Assembly: GCF_012911845.1 (NCBI RefSeq)
Contig: NZ_JAAXCU010000011.1
Coordinates: 1-35,605, forward strand
Source of the DNA: Bacillus sp. RO2
GTDB taxonomy: Bacteria; Bacillota; Bacilli; Bacillales; Bacillaceae_I
Direction: 5' to 3'
Length of the DNA: 35,605 bases
The notes under the pieces were generated by a model. It did no database searches. It saw only the letters and a list, made by a program, of their open reading frames with translations, and was not told the origin of the DNA. This document shows, piece after piece, positions 30,541-35,605 of the stretch (positions are counted from its first letter, which is position 1; every line of letters begins with the position of its first letter). A program made the position numbers and the translations under genes.

Positions 30541-31900
30541 TTTCGCTCTCCTTCCATGCAATGGTGACGGTAGTTCCGACATGTTGTTCACTACTTATAG
30601 TCAGCTTGGCGCCGTGGGCTTCCACTAGCTCATTTACAATACTCAATCCAAGACCGACTCCACCTGTTAAGCGAGAACGAGATTTCTCTACCCGATAAAA
30701 ACGATCTAGAATGTGGGGGATGTCTACTTCTGGGATTCCTATTCCTTCGTCTTGAATGATAAGAAAATATTCTTTTTCATTCTTATTTAGTTGGATGGTC
30801 GTGGTAGAGCCTGCTGACGAATATTTCAGCGCATTGTCCAATACATTCAACACAATCTGTTCGAAGCGTCTCGGGTCTATTAGTACTTCAAAGTTTTGAT
30901 TATGTTCAAACATTAACTGTACCCCGGCGTTTTTGAAGGCCGGCTTTACTTTTTCATAAATGGGCAGAATGAATGTTTCCATATCCATCCTTTGCGTTTG
31001 AATGGAAAAAGTATTCTGGTCCAACTTTGCCAATTCGAATAAATCTTCGAGCATATTTGATACCCGTGTTGCTTCTTCATGGATAATATTCAGGTATTCC
31101 AATCTGGATGATTCCTCAAGATTTGATTTTCTACCTAGATCAGCATAACCCTTAATATAAGTTAACGGTGTCCGCAGTTCATGTGAAATGCTTGCGAGGA
31201 ATTCTTTCCTCTCCTTCTGCAAATGATTTAAGTGATTGGACAAGGATTGTATGGCTTCTGCTAACTCCCCAAGCTCATCCTTTGTTTTTATTGGTAATTT
31301 TACCGAAAAGTCACCATCACTGATCTTTTGTGTAGCATCTTTCATACGGATTAATGGCTTGGTCAGTAATTTTATAAGAAAGATATTTGTTACTAATAAA
31401 AAAAGCATAATAATAACTACCGCTATGGCAAAGTGGTGATTTAATTGCTGAATGATTTTCTTTAGAGTGTCGGTACTTTTCAGCATATAAACATACCCTG
31501 TCGATCCGTCTCCTGATTGAAAAGGGGAGACAGTGGCAATGAATGCTTCGTGTTTCCAATCACCCTGGACCACGCCTTCTTGAGTCGGTGAAGCTTCTAT
31601 GTTTATGTAATGCGGCAGATTACTCTTTTGCATGGATGAGCCAACTATTGAATTGTTCTCATCTATTATTATGACTTCCGTATCAGTATTGGACTCCATC
31701 AACACAATATGCTGAAGCGTATCAGTGGTAGAAGAAGTCAGCAAAACATCCCGATGGCTATTTCCCCTCGACAATAAAGAATTCAATTCCTCTTTTACTA
31801 GAGAATCAACCACATGACGGTGCAACACTAACATGGAAACCGATTCTATAACTATTAGACATATAAAAAACCATAAACCAAGTTTAGTAGAGAATTTCAT
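30518..31900 (-). CDS. sensor histidine kinase
   Basis: 460 residues. Membrane helix near the N-terminus (LGLWFFICLIVIESVSMLV), an external sensor domain of about 130 residues, second helix (about 158-178), HAMP (KPLIRMKDATQKISDGDFSV), HisKA with H240 in LASISHELRTPLTYIKGY, and HATPase (NVLDNALKYSS, DEGIGIPE, GVGLGLSIV). The ATG at 31900 has AGGAG 8-9 nt upstream; the longer frame from 31987 adds residues without a ribosome binding site. The signal could be copper or envelope stress judging only from neighbours. Confidence 0.93.
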   Translation of the reverse strand: MKFSTKLGLWFFICLIVIESVSMLVLHRHVVDSLVKEELNSLLSRGNSHRDVLLTSSTTDTLQHIVLMESNTDTEVIIIDENNSIVGSSMQKSNLPHYINIEASPTQEGVVQGDWKHEAFIATVSPFQSGDGSTGYVYMLKSTDTLKKIIQQLNHHFAIAVVIIMLFLLVTNIFLIKLLTKPLIRMKDATQKISDGDFSVKLPIKTKDELGELAEAIQSLSNHLNHLQKERKEFLASISHELRTPLTYIKGYADLGRKSNLEESSRLEYLNIIHEEATRVSNMLEDLFELAKLDQNTFSIQTQRMDMETFILPIYEKVKPAFKNAGVQLMFEHNQNFEVLIDPRRFEQIVLNVLDNALKYSSAGSTTTIQLNKNEKEYFLIIQDEGIGIPEVDIPHILDRFYRVEKSRSRLTGGVGLGLSIVNELVEAHGAKLTISSEQHVGTTVTIAWKESENDKSSTN

Positions 31901-31973
31901 CACAGTTCTCCTGTATCTTAAAAGGTATGTATTCAGTTTACCAAGAAAATATAGAGAAAGTATGCAGAAAAAT

Positions 31974-32000
31974 GAAAAACGCGCCATCTATATGACGCGT
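31974..32000 (-). terminator. terminator after the copper-storage gene
   Basis: Minus-strand ACGCGTCAT and ATGGCGCGT form a 9-bp stem with one G-U pair and an ATAG loop, followed by TTTTTC. It lies between the Csp gene and the kinase start, so the kinase pair has its own promoter or relies on read-through. Confidence 0.8.
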
Positions 32001-32014
32001 ATATAGCTTCTATA

Positions 32015-32350
32015 TTAGTGGCTAATCATTTCTCTACAAGCAGCAGCACAACGTCTGCACGCTTCCGCACATTTCTGGCAGTGGTCATGGCTGTGTTTAC
32101 TACACTCATCCGCACATGCCTCGCATATTTCTGCACACAGGCTGCAAATCTGTTCCATAAAAGGACTGTTGGATTGAATTGCTTTTGCTGCAAATCCACA
32201 AATATCCGAGCATTCTCTATCCAAGCGGATGCAGGCGGCCATCATGTTCACATCTTCCTCGTTCAGACAAGCATCAAAGCAGCTGTTGCATGCCTCCATA
32301 CAAGCAAGGCATTCCTCTAAACACTTTTGGTGCACTTCATTACTTAACAT
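32015..32350 (-). CDS. four-helix bundle copper-storage protein (Csp/DUF326)
   Basis: 111 residues with 19 cysteines, mostly in CxxxC and CxxC spacing along amphipathic helices (CLEECLACMEACNSCFDAC near the start, CAEACRRCAAACREMISH at the end). This is the signature of cytosolic Csp3-type proteins, which bind many Cu(I) ions in a four-helix bundle; B. subtilis YhjQ is of this type. No signal peptide is present. The ATG at 32350 has AAGGAG 9 nt upstream. The 180 bp upstream hold its promoter region; TTGACG near 32390 on the minus strand is a possible -35. Confidence 0.92.
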   Translation of the reverse strand: MLSNEVHQKCLEECLACMEACNSCFDACLNEEDVNMMAACIRLDRECSDICGFAAKAIQSNSPFMEQICSLCAEICEACADECSKHSHDHCQKCAEACRRCAAACREMISH

Positions 32351-32531
32351 AATCAAAAGCTCCTTTCAAAAGTAGTTTCCGTATTAGTTTACCCGTCAAC
32401 ACAGGTTAATAACGTAAAAGTGGAAACTCCTAAAAATCTGCAAGGTTTTGTCACAAAATACAAAAATGGATTGAATTTACAGATAGTATTTGAAATAATC
32501 AGAAATATAAGCTGTGTAAGGAGTGACGTTA

Positions 32532-33008
32532 TTGAAAGTGAAAAAGATGAAAGAACCAGTTATCAAAAATCTGAATGAATTAAGACTAACAGGGTTCCGG
32601 GTATTATGCGCAGGGAAAGAGTATCCAGTTGAAATACCCAAAGCTTCAAAGCTACTTGAATCACGCTTGTTTGAAATTAAGAATGTGAAGAATAAAGATA
32701 TTCAGTTTGGGGCTTTCATGGTAGATATTCCTTCGCAAGAGGAAGACGGATATTGGGTGGCGGTTGAGGTGGAGGAGTTTGAAGATACACCTGAGGGGAT
32801 GATCACGCTGACAGTTCCTGCACAAAGGTATGTATCTGCAAAGTATGAGGGTCAAGCCACTGGCATTTTTAATGCATATGATGAATTACATAGCTGGGCT
32901 GCAGAGCAAGGGTACAAACGACTTAAAAACAAATGGCATGTGGAAATCTTTGAATCTTGGGAAGACCCTAATAATATAGTAGTAAATTTATTAGATACCA
33001 TTGAATAA
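32532..33008 (+). CDS. GyrI-like effector-binding domain protein
   Basis: 158 residues of the AraC effector-binding/GyrI-like fold, standing alone without a DNA-binding domain. Typical features are the two related halves: the first opening LRLTGFRVLCAG, the second with VPAQRYVSAKYEGQATGIFN followed by EFESWEDP-like EIFESWEDPNN. Such proteins bind small hydrophobic ligands or hydrolyse cyclopropane compounds. The TTG at 32532 has AAGGAG 8 nt upstream; the GTG at 32523 overlaps that site. It is 14 bp from the VOC gene. Confidence 0.82.
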   Translation: MKVKKMKEPVIKNLNELRLTGFRVLCAGKEYPVEIPKASKLLESRLFEIKNVKNKDIQFGAFMVDIPSQEEDGYWVAVEVEEFEDTPEGMITLTVPAQRYVSAKYEGQATGIFNAYDELHSWAAEQGYKRLKNKWHVEIFESWEDPNNIVVNLLDTIE

Positions 33009-33022
33009 AGGGGGATGCTGAA

Positions 33023-33442
33023 ATGACAGAGAAATTATGGAGAGTGGGAACAACGTATATTCCCGTTACAAATGTGGATGCTTCTGCTGAATGGTATATA
33101 AGTAAGTTGGGTGCGGAATTGAGTTATCAGGATCAGGACAAAGCGATCATCAACTTTGCAGACCAAAGTATGTTTCTTGTAAAAGCAGAGGAAGGGCAAA
33201 CTTCAAATTTTACGGATGCAAACGGGCAGGTTCGTTTCTCTTTAACTTTTGAAGTAGATGGTTTAAGCGCATTAAAAACCATGCACCAAGACTTTATAGA
33301 GAGAGGTATCAAGGTAGGCGAGATTGAAAACAGAGGGCATGCCGGAAGAAATTTTGTATTTGAAGATTTGGATGGGAATAAGTTTGATGTGTGGAGTGAG
33401 CTGAGTGTAAAGTTTAAAGAAAAATACTTTAAGCAACTTTAA
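33023..33442 (+). CDS. VOC family (glyoxalase/bleomycin-resistance fold) protein
   Basis: 139 residues with the beta-alpha-beta-beta-beta repeats of the VOC fold: TTYIPVTNVDASAEWYISKL, then FADQSMFLVKAEEG, and the second half VRFSLTFEVDGLSALKTM with FVFEDLDGNKFDVWSE at the end. Metal ligand positions are not complete enough to call glyoxalase I. GGGGG precedes the ATG, and it is co-directional with the GyrI-like gene, so possibly a ligand-handling pair. Confidence 0.85.
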   Translation: MTEKLWRVGTTYIPVTNVDASAEWYISKLGAELSYQDQDKAIINFADQSMFLVKAEEGQTSNFTDANGQVRFSLTFEVDGLSALKTMHQDFIERGIKVGEIENRGHAGRNFVFEDLDGNKFDVWSELSVKFKEKYFKQL

Positions 33443-33467
33443 CCATTCAAGACATTTTTTCTAACGG

Positions 33468-33473
33468 TATAAT
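33468..33473 (+). promoter_or_regulatory. TATAAT -10 for the DUF4256 gene
   Basis: A perfect TATAAT lies 35 bp before the DUF4256 start; TTCAAG 16 bp upstream is a weak -35. Confidence 0.45.
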
Positions 33474-33507
33474 GTATAGACCAACTTATATAGAGGAGTG
33501 AAATCAT

Positions 33508-34083
33508 ATGACAAATAATACTACTAGTGAAAAGAGTCTATCATCAGAACAAATGGAAGAATTAATATCTGTATTAAAGAAGCGGTTTGAGAAAAACATG
33601 CATCGTCATGAGGAGCTTGAATGGAATCAAGTTCAAGCGAAGCTGGAAAGTAATGTGGAAAAGCTTTGGTCCCTCTCCGAAATGGAACGTACCGAAGGAG
33701 AACCTGATGTCATTGCTTATGACAAAGAAAAAGATGAGTACCTATTTTGCGATTGCTCAAAAGAAAGTCCGAAGGGGCGCAGGAGTGTTTGTTACGATCG
33801 GGCAGCACTTGAAGCAAGAAAGAAGTTTAAGCCAGAAAATAGTGCAATGGACATGGCAAATGAAATGGGAATTGAAATGTTAACAGAAGAACAATATAGA
33901 GAATTACAAAAGCTAGGGGAATTCGATTTAAAGACATCCAGCTGGGTGCAAACACCCGAGGAAATTAGAAAGCTTGGCGGTGCATTATTCTGCGATCGTC
34001 GCTTTAATCACGTTTTCGTGTACCACAATGGAGCTGATTCTTATTATGGTGCGCGGGGATTCCGTGGGATGCTAAGGGTATAA
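33508..34083 (+). CDS. DUF4256 domain-containing protein
   Basis: 191 residues, full length for DUF4256, a family of uncharacterised cytosolic proteins. Recognisable blocks are WSLSEMERTEGEPDVIAYD, FCDCSKESPKGRRSVCYDR, ALEARKKFKP and the aromatic C-terminus HNGADSYYGARGFRGMLRV. AGAGGAG lies 9 nt before the ATG. Single gene with its own promoter and terminator. Function is not known. Confidence 0.88.
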   Translation: MTNNTTSEKSLSSEQMEELISVLKKRFEKNMHRHEELEWNQVQAKLESNVEKLWSLSEMERTEGEPDVIAYDKEKDEYLFCDCSKESPKGRRSVCYDRAALEARKKFKPENSAMDMANEMGIEMLTEEQYRELQKLGEFDLKTSSWVQTPEEIRKLGGALFCDRRFNHVFVYHNGADSYYGARGFRGMLRV

Positions 34084-34099
34084 TTAACGATATTTGAAA

Positions 34100-34140
34100 A
34101 AGACGTGGAAGTTAAAATTCTTCTGGGTCTTTTATTTTTT
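34100..34140 (+). terminator. terminator after the DUF4256 gene
   Basis: AAGACGTGGAAG and CTTCTGGGTCTT form a 12-bp stem with one mismatch and two wobble pairs, an 8-nt loop, and a TTATTTTTT tail. Confidence 0.75.
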
Positions 34141-34227
34141 ATGTAAAATTGGAAACTTTTTCATCTGAAAATCGTATATAGAAAACAGAGAATAAACATT
34201 TAATAGCAAGGAGGCATTGCATATTAA

Positions 34228-35526
34228 TTGAAAACAGTAGTCAGCAAGATATTAATAGTAGTAAGTGTACCCATACTTTTCGTCCTTTGGTTTTATAATC
34301 ATGAAGTAATTGATGGGGACTATTCTAAACTAACAATTAAATTGCCAAATGAAGGCGTGGCTGTCATTGAGGAGAAAGAAAGAATTAGGGATATCATTAA
34401 TTCTATCAATAAAAGTCCACGGAACTTAGGTACTGAAAAGCCATGGTACAACTATGAACTAGCTAGTCTTATTTTTGAAAATGATAGAGGAGATAGCAAA
34501 GCGGTTCATTATATGATGGAGAACCAAAATATAAAAATTAGATTTGGTGAAATAGATACAAATTTAATGTTTAAGGAAGAGGACTTTCAAGAGAGTGAAA
34601 ATGCTTCAGCAGCCGTGATGGAAAATGAAGATCTGGAAAAAGTGATACTAGATCATGGAACCGTGGAAACATATAGCATCAATGGTCAAACTTTTGAAAT
34701 TATTCCTTATCATCAACCTTATTTAGATTTTATAAATGAGCTTGAAGTGACAAAAGGTAATCGGGAGGAACTGTTTTCAACCTATGTCGTTAAGCCTTTT
34801 AGTAAAGAGCTTTATGGACATGAATATTACGGTGAGGAAGATCCCTTCTACGTTGCCCCAGTCAATACGGATAAAATGAAAGAAATGATTATACAGCTGG
34901 ATGAACAGTATGAGGAGATTAGTAGATTTATAAAAGAGGGGTTAGAAGACTCCACTGCTTTATTGACCGGCACCGAAACGGTCAGAATCTATCTTCAGCC
35001 ACACAGCCCGGATTTCAATTATATAGAGATGGGTGGTGTTGTGGCATTTGCAGCAGATAAGGATGTCATGGTCCTGCAAATTGATCCAAGGAAATATACG
35101 GAAAAAAGCATTAAACAAACCATTGCACACGAATTCCATCATGTAGTAACCATGGAGGTTTCCGACTGGTCCTATCGAAAGCAGCATCTCTTGGACAGGG
35201 TGATTATGGAGGGGAAGGCAGACACTTTTGGAAAAATGGTCTATCCTGATTATGATGTTGCATGGATTGAACCTTTAAGTCCTGAAGCGACCAACAAAGT
35301 TTGGAGCTTTATTGAAGAAAACAAGGGTTCTTATGACGTGGAAGATTTGACAATGATACATCTCGGCCGCCCTTCATCTGGCATTCCTAAATGGTCTAAT
35401 TACAGAATTGGTTATCGGATTATGGAAGATTTCTTGGAAAAGAATCCAGAGGTTACTCTCGAGGAATGGACCGGGATGAGAGCGGATGAGATTTTGGAGT
35501 TAAGTGGATATGGAGTGGGTGAGTAG
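34228..35526 (+). CDS. membrane-anchored DUF2268-type putative zinc protease
   Basis: 432 residues. An N-terminal hydrophobic anchor (ILIVVSVPILFVLWF) is followed by an unassigned 200-residue region and a C-terminal DUF2268 domain. That domain has the zinc motif HEFHH (H301, E302, H305) in TIAHEFHHVVTM and a likely third ligand E328 in IMEGKADTFG. It should be an extracytoplasmic metallopeptidase. The first half is not something I recognise, so this may be a two-domain protein. The TTG start is the only usable one; AAGGAGG lies 13 nt upstream, a long spacing. Nothing follows it within the last 79 bp. Confidence 0.8.
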   Translation: MKTVVSKILIVVSVPILFVLWFYNHEVIDGDYSKLTIKLPNEGVAVIEEKERIRDIINSINKSPRNLGTEKPWYNYELASLIFENDRGDSKAVHYMMENQNIKIRFGEIDTNLMFKEEDFQESENASAAVMENEDLEKVILDHGTVETYSINGQTFEIIPYHQPYLDFINELEVTKGNREELFSTYVVKPFSKELYGHEYYGEEDPFYVAPVNTDKMKEMIIQLDEQYEEISRFIKEGLEDSTALLTGTETVRIYLQPHSPDFNYIEMGGVVAFAADKDVMVLQIDPRKYTEKSIKQTIAHEFHHVVTMEVSDWSYRKQHLLDRVIMEGKADTFGKMVYPDYDVAWIEPLSPEATNKVWSFIEENKGSYDVEDLTMIHLGRPSSGIPKWSNYRIGYRIMEDFLEKNPEVTLEEWTGMRADEILELSGYGVGE

Positions 35527-35605
35527 ACAGAGCTGCGGGGTATTGCTGTTCTTTACGCCCAAAATGTTGAAATGAAAAGGAAAACGGTAAGAGAGAGAGG
35601 TTCTC

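Noticed and set aside
32351-32531. CsoR or CopY operator upstream of the Csp gene
   Set aside because: Only loose inverted repeats (TTTCC/GGAAA about 50 bp apart) are present, not a GC-rich CsoR-type or TACANNTGTA site.

Overview
The window looks like a chromosomal segment of a low-GC Bacillaceae bacterium (Bacillus/Sutcliffiella-like). The evidence is AT-rich DNA, strong AGGAGG-type ribosome binding sites, frequent TTG/GTG starts, and families typical of bacilli: a SqhC-type terpene cyclase, CBO0543 and DUF4256 proteins, a DUF1541 lipoprotein, a Csp-type copper protein and a B. anthracis-like prolyl 4-hydroxylase. I saw no rRNA, tRNA, phage, IS transposase or CRISPR.

Layout. 1-522: eight-copy 52-bp tandem array and its downstream flank. 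523-1721: small unknown and membrane proteins. 1860-5577: a redox locus with an OsmC-like protein, a glutaredoxin-like protein, a broken Crp/Fnr regulator, a flavoprotein disulfide reductase and a TVP38/TMEM64 membrane protein. Three minus-strand promoters here share the same architecture: a TGTAA-N6-TTACA box, exactly 21 nt, then a -10 hexamer. 5573-6651: EamA transporter behind a leader containing an intrinsic terminator. 6706-8883: coiled-coil peptide and SqhC-like cyclase. 8998-13983: beta-propeller lipoprotein, response regulator and histidine kinase (each overlapping the next by 4 bp), then a PepSY membrane protein and a His-rich FixH/YtkA-like lipoprotein. 13992-15945: palindromic REP-like element, small secreted peptide, M15-type peptidoglycan peptidase, MEDS-domain protein.

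16144-28424 is an accessory stretch of small membrane proteins, an MFS transporter, a histidine phosphatase, an alpha/beta hydrolase, acetyltransferases, Nudix hydrolases, two APH-fold kinases, an ASCH protein, a prolyl hydroxylase and a deoxyribosyltransferase-like protein. Three further short-period (20-21 bp) intergenic arrays of unrelated sequence lie in it. 28441-32350: SGNH hydrolase, then a probable copper locus (DUF1541 lipoprotein, convergent kinase/regulator pair, Cys-rich copper-storage protein). 32532-35526: GyrI-like, VOC and DUF4256 proteins and an HExxH membrane-anchored protease-like protein.

Three genes are broken: the Crp/Fnr regulator, a DUF6843-like lineage protein and a Nudix hydrolase. 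The two observations most worth following are the redox regulon, whose three targets keep identical promoter geometry while the adjacent regulator has lost its dimerisation region, and the four helix-phased intergenic arrays.
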